Assembly (NCBI GenBank): GCA_036504975.1
Contig: DASXUF010000141.1
Span: forward strand, 1-41,949
Direction of reading: 5' to 3'
Source of the DNA: Candidatus Binatia bacterium
GTDB taxonomy: Bacteria > Desulfobacterota > Binatia > UBA9968
DNA length: 41,949 nt
This document shows, in pieces, positions 15,002 to 24,957 of this stretch. Both the position numbers and the translations under genes were made by a program. Position 1 is the stretch's first letter. Every line of letters begins with the position of its first letter. The notes beneath the pieces were generated by a model. The model was not told the origin of the DNA. It ran no database searches and saw only the letters and a program-made list of their open reading frames with translations.

Positions 15002-15835
15002 TTAAGGGCAGGCCGCGCCGGAGGCAAGAATCGTTTCGTAGATGTCCAAAACGCCCGCGTCTTCCAAATGGAGAAAATGCCCGACCCCTTTGACGACGAC
15101 CATCTCGCAATCGGGAATTTGCGAGGCGAGCAATTTAACGTCGTCGAGGTCGATGATCGCGTCCTTCTCGCCGTTTAAAAGCACCGTCTTCGCCCGGATG
15201 CTTTTCAAATCGACCACCTCGCTCAAGCTCTTTGATGAGATAACGAACAAGCCATGCTCGTAGAACGCGCGCACGCGCTCTTCCGTCATCGTGCGAAATT
15301 GGCTCGCGATTTTCTGCTTGATCGACGAAGGGAGGTCTTCACCAAAGCTTTGGATCAGGACCTCGGCCACTTTTTCGGGATTTTTCATGTCCACGGTGGC
15401 GCCCTGTTCGATGGTGTCGACCAGCTTTCTGCTCGGTTTGGTTCCGAGGCTCGCCAGCACCATTCTTTTTATCCTGAGCGGATGGGCCGCGGCGAAAGCC
15501 GCCGCGACGACGCCGCCCCAAGAAGCGGCGCAGAGCGTGGCTTCGGCGCAGGTGGCCGTTTCATCGAGCACGGCGTCGAGTATCCCGATCTGCTCGTTCA
15601 GCGATATCTCTTCCGCGCCGGAAAGAATTTTCGCCCTTCCCTGATTGGGAAAATCGAAAAGCACGATTCGATAACGGTGGGAGAACCGCGCGATGAACGT
15701 TTGCCACATGGCCATGGACTGCTGCACACCGTTAACGCAAACGACATGCGGCGCGTCGTTTTCAAATATCCTGTAGGGAATGAGGAACCTGTCCGTCTCC
15801 AGGACGGCTTTTACTTGTGCGGTCGTTTTGGGCAT
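15002..15835 (-). CDS. RhlA/PhaG-like alpha/beta hydrolase-fold protein
   Basis: A 277-residue alpha/beta hydrolase fold. The nucleophile elbow reads AASWGG (S105) instead of the usual G-x-S-x-G. The acid is probably in LLNGEKDAII and the His in GVGHFLHLED. The combination VCVNGVQQSMAMWQTF, IVLFDFPNQGR, SWGGV and GHFLHLE is what I recall from RhlA and PhaG, which handle 3-hydroxyacyl chains on ACP or CoA. Function here is inferred only: an acyltransferase or thioesterase role is more likely than an ordinary esterase. It lies 52 bp upstream of the small membrane protein and has its own possible promoter. Confidence 0.8.
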   Translation of the reverse strand: MPKTTAQVKAVLETDRFLIPYRIFENDAPHVVCVNGVQQSMAMWQTFIARFSHRYRIVLFDFPNQGRAKILSGAEEISLNEQIGILDAVLDETATCAEATLCAASWGGVVAAAFAAAHPLRIKRMVLASLGTKPSRKLVDTIEQGATVDMKNPEKVAEVLIQSFGEDLPSSIKQKIASQFRTMTEERVRAFYEHGLFVISSKSLSEVVDLKSIRAKTVLLNGEKDAIIDLDDVKLLASQIPDCEMVVVKGVGHFLHLEDAGVLDIYETILASGAACP

Positions 15836-15892
15836 GTCATCACTGGCTACACCCTCGTCGTTGGATTTGCCTCCGTCTCGCGGCGTATGTAA

Positions 15893-15921
15893 TTAATAAT
15901 GTCCTCGGAAATTGCGCGCAA
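15893..15921 (-). promoter_or_regulatory. Possible promoter for the RhlA-like gene
   Basis: Read leftward, TTGCGC (15921-15916) and TATTAA (15898-15893) are 17 bases apart, in the 134-bp gap downstream of the methyltransferase. The rest of this AT-richer gap shows no gene. Confidence 0.35.
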
Positions 15922-15969
15922 ATCAAGCCGAAGAGCCGTCTGTCGCTTGGAATCAGAAAGGACTAGAAG

Positions 15970-16620
15970 TTAATACGACTTCCGCCACACGCTGGCGAGC
16001 CACGGCTGCTGTTCGCGCGGCAGGCCGGGCGGGCGATAATAGTGAGTCAGCTCGACAAAGCCGGCATTCGTCACAAAGCGCCGCCAAGTTTCGAGATCGT
16101 GATACGCGCCATATCTTTGGCCCTGCCATCTTTCTTCATTCTCACCATGAGGATTCGAGCTGAACAATACGCCGCCCGACTTCAGCGTCGCATGCAAATC
16201 GCGCAGAACGCGCGGCAATTCCTGACTCGGCACATGGAACAGCGCGGCGTTCGCGAAGACGCCGTCGAAACGATTCGCCGGCAGATCGAGCTTCAGAAAA
16301 TCCTGCTCCCACACCTCGCAGCCAGAGCACGCGCGCGCCATCTCCGCCAACCGCGCCGAGCCTTCCAGACCGACGGCGACGTGTCCGAGTGTTGAGAAAG
16401 TCTTCAAATCCCGCCCCGGCCCACAGCCGAAGTCGAGAATCGTGAACGGCGGATCGCCCTCGATGTACTTCAGCAACGCATCAATATTCTGGCTGACATC
16501 ATGGTCCTTCGTGCCCTGCCAAAAGTCTTCTGCGTGCTGATCGTAGTATTCCAGCGTCGTGTTGGCGATTTTTTCAAGGTCCCGTCGATGCAGTTTCTTC
16601 GAGGCTGATCGTTGGTGCAC
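15970..16620 (-). CDS. Class I SAM-dependent methyltransferase
   Basis: A 216-residue soluble methyltransferase. The SAM-binding motif FTILDFGCGPGRDLKTF lies near residue 70, with the acidic residue after the second strand in VAVGLEGSARL. FDGVFANAALFHVPSQELPR is the motif IV/post region common to small-molecule and TehB/UbiE-like methyltransferases. The C-terminus (ETWRRFVTNAGFVELTHYYR) is the usual accessory strand of the fold. It sits 14 bp downstream of the frameshifted oxidoreductase and is probably in one transcript with it. Substrate unknown. Confidence 0.9.
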   Translation of the reverse strand: MHQRSASKKLHRRDLEKIANTTLEYYDQHAEDFWQGTKDHDVSQNIDALLKYIEGDPPFTILDFGCGPGRDLKTFSTLGHVAVGLEGSARLAEMARACSGCEVWEQDFLKLDLPANRFDGVFANAALFHVPSQELPRVLRDLHATLKSGGVLFSSNPHGENEERWQGQRYGAYHDLETWRRFVTNAGFVELTHYYRPPGLPREQQPWLASVWRKSY

Positions 16621-16634
16621 GGCTAAATTGAGAA

Positions 16635-17493
16635 CTAGCGATTCTTCTCGGCCGACGCGCGGAGCGCGTCGACCACGGCCGCGAGCGTGGGAGGCGGCTC
16701 GGTGCGATCTTTGAACGGCGCGAGTCGCTCATTGATCTCGGCGGCCGCAAGGTGAAAGCCCGACGGCAGTCCGGCGGCCTCGAAGGTTGCCGCGATCTCC
16801 CTCATCTCCCACATACCGCCACGCCTTGGGCACGGCCACCGCGGCGGCCCGGATGCTCCGCTGATCGGCGTCGGGCTGGGAGAGCGCCCATTCTTCGACA
16901 AGAGCTTCGTCCACGTCCTCGATCGCGGCGAGCGCGCGGACCGCGATGACAAGCGCATCGCTGCACTTGCTCCAGGCGGCGTAAGCCATCTTTAGAGCGG
17001 AAGCGGCGCCGGGCTTCTCGCCGATCGTCCTCGCGTCGAGCATGCTCGTGGAAAAGAGCCGCGCCACTTCCGCGGCGCGGGTTCCCGAGAGATAGAGACG
17101 AGTCGTCCCCGCCCGCTTGACCGGCGATCCGATGATGCCGCCATCCACGAAGCTCGCTCCCGCTTTCGCCACTGTCGCGCCAATTTGCTCGGCCGTGGCT
17201 CGGGAAACCGCGTTGGCGTCAACATAAATGCCGCTGAACTTGTGCGCCGCCACGCTGCGGGCAAGCTCCAGGGCCGCGTGCGGCGGGCACACGGAAAGAA
17301 TCACGTCGCTCGTCCGGACCGCGTTGGTAAGATGCTGCACGTCGATCAGTCCGGCCCGGCGAGCGCGGTCCCGGGTTGACTCGCTGCGTTCGTGCGATGC
17401 CCAGACGACGCGGACGCCGCTCGTGGCGGCGGCCGCGCCGACGGTGACGCCCATATTGCCCGGATGCAGCAGCGCTACAGTCTTTAGGTTCAT
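16635..17493 (-). pseudogene. Frameshifted NAD(P)-binding oxidoreductase (DUF1932-like)
   Basis: ATG 17493, after AGGAGG, reads NLKTVALLHPGNMGVTVGAA, a dinucleotide-binding N-terminus like 6-phosphogluconate/3-hydroxyisobutyrate dehydrogenases. FVDGGIIGSPVK and LKMAYAAWSKCSDALV are family features. Near 16802-16812 the frame is lost after VPKAWRYVG; the other frame continues EMREIAATFEAAGLPSGFHL to a stop at 16635, as expected for the C-terminal DUF1932-like domain. One indel thus separates the domains, by mutation or sequencing error. It heads a minus-strand run with the methyltransferase. Confidence 0.78.
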
Positions 17494-17533
17494 AATCGAT
17501 TCCTCCTGAACGGCCGCAGCGAAAGTCGAGAAT

Positions 17534-17796
17534 CGCATACGGTAAAGCCGGTGAGAACTTAAGTCTCTGGAGGTGGTCACAGATTGTGACCACCTCGATT
17601 CTTTCCTCCGGAGTAAACCGGAACATAAAATCTCCGGGAAACCGATCTTTGTTCCGCTTCACCGCTTGATTCAAGGCCTTGGTGGAAACTCGGATAGCTT
17701 TGCCCAATCTGCATTCAGCATCAGCTTTTGTCCTCGAATCAACAGAATCGACCGCTCAATACGCGCAGTCGGTACAATGGATGTTTGATCGTCCAT
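17534..17796 (-). pseudogene. Truncated, frameshifted ORF6N-domain remnant
   Basis: From ATG 17796 the frame reads TARIERSILLIRGQKLML, the ORF6N-domain start, then runs to a stop. Near 17706 one T seems missing, and the other frame gives STKALNQAVKRNKDRFPGDF, then ICDHLQRLKFSPALPYA, a near-perfect ORF6N core. After LPYA (about 17534) the expected E-H-G-A-x-M continuation is absent and the sequence runs into the oxidoreductase leader. ORF6N domains are DNA-binding modules common on phages and in phage-derived chromosomal genes, so this marks an old mobile or prophage trace. Confidence 0.8.
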
Positions 17797-17842
17797 AGGC
17801 ACGCACCTTCTTCTTATTGACCTGGATTGAACGACCAAGCTT

Positions 17843-18565
17843 TTAATCTGCCTTTGTTTTGGTGTCTCGTAATTGTGATACGAGCTTCGTTATTGCCCCC
17901 TTCAAGGCTTCAACGGCCAATTCGCTCGAACCCGGCAGGCCCTTTTGTTCGCGCCTGAACTGCGACTCAACACTGCCCTGCCAGAGCGCTTCGCCGGATT
18001 TCAGATCTAGAAGTTTCACCTCTGTCAAAGCCACATGGCCCTCCACTTCCTTGGTCACGCTCGACTCGATCCCCGCCATGATCATCACTCCAAACGGCCC
18101 ACCCATAATACCGGCATTCATCATCCGCTCTTGTCCAGCTAAATCTCGATAGACGATGCCGTAAAAATGACTGATGTTTCCCACTAGAACCGCGTCCGCC
18201 TTTTGCCCGAGCTCGCGCAGGCGGGCCTCGTTCACTTCAGATGAGACGTATGAAGCCGGTTGGACATCAAGGAAGAGCCCGACCTCACGGATGTGCTTCA
18301 CCACCGCTTCGTTAAGTTCTCCATGAAAATCCTTGAAGAACTTGTCCCGAGTCGCGACGAAGCCTTTTCCTTTTCCTTCGCCGATTTTCTCCTCTTCCGG
18401 ACGCAGATCGTCGAGCTTGGCGACTATCACCCGCAGCGGTATCCGCTGAACGTTCTTTTCCCGAGCAATCCCTTCCCAAGAATACATCGAGACAATGGTG
18501 GGCGGGCCTCCACCGCAGCCGGAGTTGAGGAGAACTGCCGCCAAGATCCCAAATGCAATCTTCAC
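17843..18565 (-). CDS. Uncharacterised lipoprotein
   Basis: A 240-residue lipoprotein with signal MKIAFGILAAVLLNSGC, lipobox LNSGC (C17). The mature part has IPLRVIVAKLDDLRPEEEKI, a Ser/Thr-poor helical centre, then DAVLVGNISHFYGIVYRDLA and VALTEVKLLDLKSGEALWQG. This alternation recalls YajG/LpoB-like or CsgG-like outer-membrane lipoproteins of the ABD fold, but I do not recognise a specific family. A glycine/methionine-rich patch near residue 155-170 (MMNAGIMGGPFGVMIMAG) may be membrane-touching. AGGAGG lies about 17 bp upstream of the ATG, and a TTGACA promoter lies beyond. Confidence 0.78.
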   Translation of the reverse strand: MKIAFGILAAVLLNSGCGGGPPTIVSMYSWEGIAREKNVQRIPLRVIVAKLDDLRPEEEKIGEGKGKGFVATRDKFFKDFHGELNEAVVKHIREVGLFLDVQPASYVSSEVNEARLRELGQKADAVLVGNISHFYGIVYRDLAGQERMMNAGIMGGPFGVMIMAGIESSVTKEVEGHVALTEVKLLDLKSGEALWQGSVESQFRREQKGLPGSSELAVEALKGAITKLVSQLRDTKTKAD

Positions 18566-18594
18566 CTTTATTCACCTCCTCGGAAAGCGAAGGC

Positions 18595-18624
18595 AATATG
18601 GCCCATTTGGCTCGGGACTGTCAA
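18595..18624 (-). promoter_or_regulatory. Sigma70-type promoter of the lipoprotein gene
   Basis: Read leftward, a perfect TTGACA (18624-18619) is 18 bases from CATATT (18600-18595), about 30 bp before the lipoprotein ATG at 18565. It lies in the gap divergent from aconitase. Confidence 0.5.
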
Positions 18625-18697
18625 GCATGAAAAGCATATTTCGTTTTCACACCGATAAATGAGCCGCGCTCTTTTACCCGGCTTTGAAAACCGCCGG

Positions 18698-18731
18698 ATG
18701 TTGAGATAGTTGTAAGAGTATCCCTCAACAT
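18698..18731 (+). promoter_or_regulatory. 8-bp inverted repeat just before the aconitase ribosome site
   Basis: ATGTTGAG (18698-18705) and CTCAACAT (18724-18731) are perfect reverse complements around 18 bases, ending 2 bases before AAGGAG. It could be an operator, or an mRNA hairpin that hides or exposes the ribosome site. A second weaker repeat (TGAAAA 18628-18633, TTTTCA 18644-18649) lies upstream. No regulator can be named. Confidence 0.4.
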
Positions 18732-18745
18732 TTAAGGAGATCTCG

Positions 18746-21442
<2,697 letters not shown>

Positions 21443-21518
21443 CGCTTAGTGCTGGTTTGAGCGCTGAGCGCTGAGTACGAGAGGAAGAACATTTTCTTGA
21501 CTCAGCACTCAGAACTAT
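21443..21518. terminator. Gap with heptad-type repeat forming a bidirectional hairpin
   Basis: Between the convergent aconitase and protease genes, GAGCGCTGAGT (21466-21476) pairs at 10 of 11 positions with ACTCAGCACTC (21500-21510). The plus side then becomes T-rich (ATTTATTG). The gap is built of near-repeats of a seven-base unit (AGTGCTG, AGCGCTG, AGCGCTG). The pairing suggests a shared terminator; the repeat makeup suggests a dispersed low-complexity element. Confidence 0.55.
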
Positions 21519-23039
21519 TTATTGTTTGTGCGCTATCTCCCACACGGGGCGTAGATCCTCGGAGTACTGGTAGCGTATTCCGAAGTCCTTCAGGATATCC
21601 TCCGTCGCCGCGACGACCGTGCGGCGGTCGAAAACCATATTCTCTTGCATTCGGTTGGCCATCTTCGCGAACTTGAAAGCCACCTGCGCGCTCTTGCCGT
21701 CGCGCAGGATCTCCACCAGGTGCTTCAGGTTCTTAACCGGAACGCCGTCCACTTCTTGAAGGACAAAGCCGTTGGCATCGTCGTAACCCTTGGTGATCGG
21801 GTGCGGGAACATCGGCGAGCAAACGATCACGATCTCCTCTCCCGCAAAGACAGGCTTGTCGTAACGCCGGATCATCAGCGGATTCCCCTGGCGCGCGTGG
21901 TAAAGCTCCCACTGGTTGCCGAGCTTTTCGATGTACTCCTGAGAGGCGGCGCAAAACACCAGCGGCCCGTAAATAAAATAACGCGGGCTCTTGTTTGCCA
22001 GATACGGCATGACCAGGTCGCGTTTACGCAGCACGGGCACGCGGATACGCCGCGGTTGGCCGTTGCGCTGCACCGTAAGATCGAGCGCGCCGTCTTTCGC
22101 GTGCCTCTGCACGAGGTAGAGCGCCGAGAGACGGAGATCGTAGCGCACCGAGACTTTTCCGTCGCTGTCGATCGGCTGGCCGCCAACGGCCGTAATCACG
22201 TCCCATTCCTTCAGCGGGTAGCCGGCGTCGTTGCCGTAAGGTTGGGTGAGCATCAGTCCCCCCGTTCCCTTGGGCAAACCGAGCCGCGATCGCAGCGCGC
22301 TGTTTTCCACCGTCTGAAAAAAATCGTGCAATTGCGGCTTGCCATCGTAAGCCCCGTCGGCCAGATCGTCGAGAAACAGGCGAACCTCCTCGATCGGTAT
22401 CACGTAGCCGATGTTCTGCGCGTTGGGAATGTTGCTGAAGACCACGCCGACGAGCTTGCCGCGCGAGACCACGGGCCCGCCGCTGTTGCCCGGATTCAGC
22501 GCCGCGTCCACTTGAATCCTGAGCCCCATGGTGAACTGGTAGTAATTGGTGAACTCGATGCGCGAGACGATGCCCTCGGTCACCGACAGCTCGGTGCCGC
22601 CGGTGGGAAATCCGTAGACGCTGACGGCGTCCTTGACCCTGGGGAGATCGTCGGCAAAGGGCAGAAACGCCCGCTTGTCGAAAAACGATTCGTCTTCGAC
22701 GGTGAGAACGGCGAGGTCTACGGGTTCCGCTATGGTGACGACGCGCGCCGCCAGTTTCTCCGCCGATTGGTTCGGCTGGATGTAAATCTGGCTCGCGTTC
22801 TGGACGACGTGGGCGTTGGTGAGGATGCGTTTCCCCTGGATCACGATCCCCGATCCGCTCACGTTCGCGGGATTTTGCTTCGTCCAGGGCCGGGTGAGGT
22901 CGGGGTCGCGGCGCGTCGTGTGGATTTTTACCACCAGATCTCTCACGTCGTCCTGGCCGTGGGCGTAGGACGCCGTCAACGCCAAAAAGATTAAAGCGAG
23001 ACCGAGCAAAATCCTTTGACCATGGTGAAACTTTTTCAT
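21519..23039 (-). CDS. Exported Deg-like (trypsin-fold) serine protease
   Basis: A 506-residue protease with signal peptide (HHGQRILLGLALIFLALTAS, cleaved near AHGQ). The trypsin-like triad is visible: H77 (LTNAHVV), D108 (EPVDLAVL) and S186 (NPGNSGGP). The following QNIGYVIPIEEVRLFLDDL and the later KEWDVITAVGGQPIDSDGK region look like a PDZ domain. The arrangement is nearest the Deg9-type HtrA relatives, which have a long C-terminal part. Its ATG overlaps the tsaB stop by 4 bp (ATGA), so the two are translationally coupled. Likely role: periplasmic protein quality control. Confidence 0.88.
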   Translation of the reverse strand: MKKFHHGQRILLGLALIFLALTASYAHGQDDVRDLVVKIHTTRRDPDLTRPWTKQNPANVSGSGIVIQGKRILTNAHVVQNASQIYIQPNQSAEKLAARVVTIAEPVDLAVLTVEDESFFDKRAFLPFADDLPRVKDAVSVYGFPTGGTELSVTEGIVSRIEFTNYYQFTMGLRIQVDAALNPGNSGGPVVSRGKLVGVVFSNIPNAQNIGYVIPIEEVRLFLDDLADGAYDGKPQLHDFFQTVENSALRSRLGLPKGTGGLMLTQPYGNDAGYPLKEWDVITAVGGQPIDSDGKVSVRYDLRLSALYLVQRHAKDGALDLTVQRNGQPRRIRVPVLRKRDLVMPYLANKSPRYFIYGPLVFCAASQEYIEKLGNQWELYHARQGNPLMIRRYDKPVFAGEEIVIVCSPMFPHPITKGYDDANGFVLQEVDGVPVKNLKHLVEILRDGKSAQVAFKFAKMANRMQENMVFDRRTVVAATEDILKDFGIRYQYSEDLRPVWEIAHKQ

Positions 23040-23767
23040 GGCTTCCTTTTCAGCTCCGCCTCCGACGGACGCAGATAGAGCGGCACGAGCGGCCCCACGG
23101 GATCGCACTCCCGCCGGAGAATTTTTTCCTCGGCAAGAAAGGCCACGGCAGAAGCGACGGACGGATAGTTTTCGCCCAGCGTCAGCCGTCCCTTCTCTCC
23201 CAAACTCTCCTTGACTACCTCCGCGTACGTGCGGGCCGCGTCGCCGATAAATACACACGGCTCGCCGTCCGTAAGCCGGCGGACCGACTCGACCACTTTT
23301 TCCGGCGCCGCGGCGATATCCTCGCTCACGCGCTCCAGCCTCCCGCCGCTCCTGCAAAACAGCGCGGCATAGACCTCTTTCTTGCGCGCGTCGAGAAAAG
23401 GACAGATGAAACCGTCGCCGTCGTTCACGCGCGCGGCGACGGCCGCAAGCGTGGGAATGCCGACGACCGGCGCTTCGGATCCGTACGCCAATCCCTTGAC
23501 CGTGCTGAGCCCGATGCGGAGTCCCGTGAACGAGCCCGGACCGATCGCCACCGCAAATGCGGAAACGTCCGTCAGCCGAAGTCCTGCCGTGTCCAGGAGC
23601 TTGTCGATCAACGGAAGAAGAGTCTCCGCGTGATTGCCGCGATGAGGCGCCGCGCCGTTGCCCGATGCTCGGAAGTCGGCGCCGGTTTCTTCTACGACGA
23701 GCCTCGCGTCTTCGACGATGGCGGCGCTCGCCGCCGCCGTCGCCGTGTCGATGCCGAGAATGATCAT
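23036..23767 (-). CDS. tsaB: tRNA threonylcarbamoyladenosine biosynthesis protein TsaB
   Basis: A 243-residue ASKHA-fold partner of TsaD, needed for t6A37 on ANN-decoding tRNAs. The N-terminus IILGIDTATAAASAAIVED, then HAETLLPLIDKLL and AIGPGSFTGLRIGLSTVKGL, are the usual TsaB signatures. The C-terminus ends PLYLRPSEAELKRKP. No tsaD, tsaE or tsaC lies in the window. It ends in a 4-bp overlap with the protease gene and starts about 100 bp downstream of rseP across a repeat-filled gap. Confidence 0.93.
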   Translation of the reverse strand: MIILGIDTATAAASAAIVEDARLVVEETGADFRASGNGAAPHRGNHAETLLPLIDKLLDTAGLRLTDVSAFAVAIGPGSFTGLRIGLSTVKGLAYGSEAPVVGIPTLAAVAARVNDGDGFICPFLDARKKEVYAALFCRSGGRLERVSEDIAAAPEKVVESVRRLTDGEPCVFIGDAARTYAEVVKESLGEKGRLTLGENYPSVASAVAFLAEEKILRRECDPVGPLVPLYLRPSEAELKRKP

Positions 23768-23771
23768 AGAA

Positions 23772-23863
23772 AGGCGAGAGGCGATAGGCGGAAGGCGTGA
23801 GTTTTCGGATTAAGAATTTCAGGAGTCTTTGGACTCTCGCCTGTTGCCTCACGCCTCACGCCT
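23772..23863. repeat. Repeat-filled gap: 30-bp imperfect foldback of GGCGTGA-type units
   Basis: Arms 23772-23801 and 23834-23863 are reverse complements at 23 of 30 positions. Each arm is a run of seven-base units close to AGGCGTG. It fills the 98-bp gap between rseP and tsaB and could act as an RNA hairpin within the operon. Confidence 0.6.
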
Positions 23864-23865
23864 GA

Positions 23866-24936
23866 TTATCCTTCGAAGAATCTGGCGATGTCGTTGTAGA
23901 ACGCGTAGGCCATGACCATGAGCAATATCAGGATGCCGACCTGTTGCGCCCGCTCGCGCTGCTTGAGCCCGATCGGACGGCCGAGGATCCCTTCCAAAAG
24001 AAAGAACAGCAGGTGGCCGCCGTCGAGCACGGGGATGGGCAACAGGTTCAAGACGCCGAGGTTGATGCTCAGCACCGCTACAAAGAAGAAAAAGTTCGCC
24101 AGTCCTTCGCGCGCCTGCTGTCCGGCCATCTGCGCGATGAGCAGTGGCCCGCCGAGATTTTTGGGCGAGAGATCCCCCGCGATCATTTTGTAGAGCGCGA
24201 CGAGCGTCACGACCGAGTACTCTCCCGTCTTGTAAAAAGCCTGTCCTACGGCCAACACCGGATTGCCGCGCTCGATCACGGGCTCGCTGGCGATGCCGAT
24301 GATCCAGGTCTCCTGGGTCTCGCCGAAAACGTTTTTCGTGTCTCGCTTCGCCGGTTCGACCGTGGTCTCGATCTCGCGGTTCTCCCGCACGACTCGAACG
24401 GCCAGCGGCCTCCCCCGGCTTTCCTTGATGCGCCGCGAAAGATCCTCCCACTTTTCGATCGGCTGGCCGTCGACTGCGACGATGCGGTCTCCTTTTTCGA
24501 TCCCCGCCGTGGCCGCCGGCGAATCGGGCTCGACGGCCGCGACCTTCGAAGTGGAGACCGGCACGCCGTAAGTAAGAAAGGTCCAGAGAAAAATGACGAC
24601 TGCGAGCAAGAGATTAAAGACCGGCCCCGCCGCCACGATGGCGATGCGCTTGCCGAGCGGCTGGTGGGAAAAGGACTTGTGCACGTCCACCGAGCTCACT
24701 TGCTCCTCCGGATCTTCTCCCACCATCTTCACGTAACCGCCGAAAGGAAAGGCGCTGACCGCGTACTCGGTCTCGCCTATCTTCTTCTTGAAGAGCTTCG
24801 GGCCGAAGCCGATCGAAAAGGTAAGCACGCCGACGCCGCTCTTTTTGGCGACGAGGAAATGGCCCAGCTCATGGATCACGATAAGGATGCCGAGCCCGAT
24901 CAAGGCCGAGACTACCGCATAGACAACGTTCAGCAT
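23866..24936 (-). CDS. rseP: RseP-type site-2 intramembrane zinc protease
   Basis: A 356-residue inner-membrane metalloprotease that cleaves anti-sigma factors and remnant signal peptides. The zinc motif is HELGH (H22, E23, H26) in the first transmembrane segment. The family SIGFGPKLFKKKIGETEYAV follows. One PDZ domain (AATAGIEKGDRIVAVDGQPI) lies near the middle, and the second metal-site motif PVLDGGHLLFF is in a C-terminal helix. E. coli RseP has two PDZ domains; only one is evident here. It is the last of the rpsB-to-rseP run, 21 bp after dxr. Confidence 0.95.
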   Translation of the reverse strand: MLNVVYAVVSALIGLGILIVIHELGHFLVAKKSGVGVLTFSIGFGPKLFKKKIGETEYAVSAFPFGGYVKMVGEDPEEQVSSVDVHKSFSHQPLGKRIAIVAAGPVFNLLLAVVIFLWTFLTYGVPVSTSKVAAVEPDSPAATAGIEKGDRIVAVDGQPIEKWEDLSRRIKESRGRPLAVRVVRENREIETTVEPAKRDTKNVFGETQETWIIGIASEPVIERGNPVLAVGQAFYKTGEYSVVTLVALYKMIAGDLSPKNLGGPLLIAQMAGQQAREGLANFFFFVAVLSINLGVLNLLPIPVLDGGHLLFFLLEGILGRPIGLKQRERAQQVGILILLMVMAYAFYNDIARFFEG

Positions 24937-24957
24937 TCTATACTCTCCTGTTCAGAC

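Noticed and set aside
16802-16812. Programmed frameshift in the DUF1932-like oxidoreductase
   Set aside because: No slippery heptamer or following pseudoknot is visible, and nearby genes are broken in the same way. Mutation or sequence error is simpler.
8053-18565. A defence island
   Set aside because: Apart from the GHKL ATPase and the ORF6N remnant, nothing resembles restriction, toxin-antitoxin, CBASS, retron or other known defence genes.
21645-22994. 449-codon plus-strand frame opposite the Deg-like protease
   Set aside because: Antisense shadow; the protease triad and signal peptide are on the minus strand.
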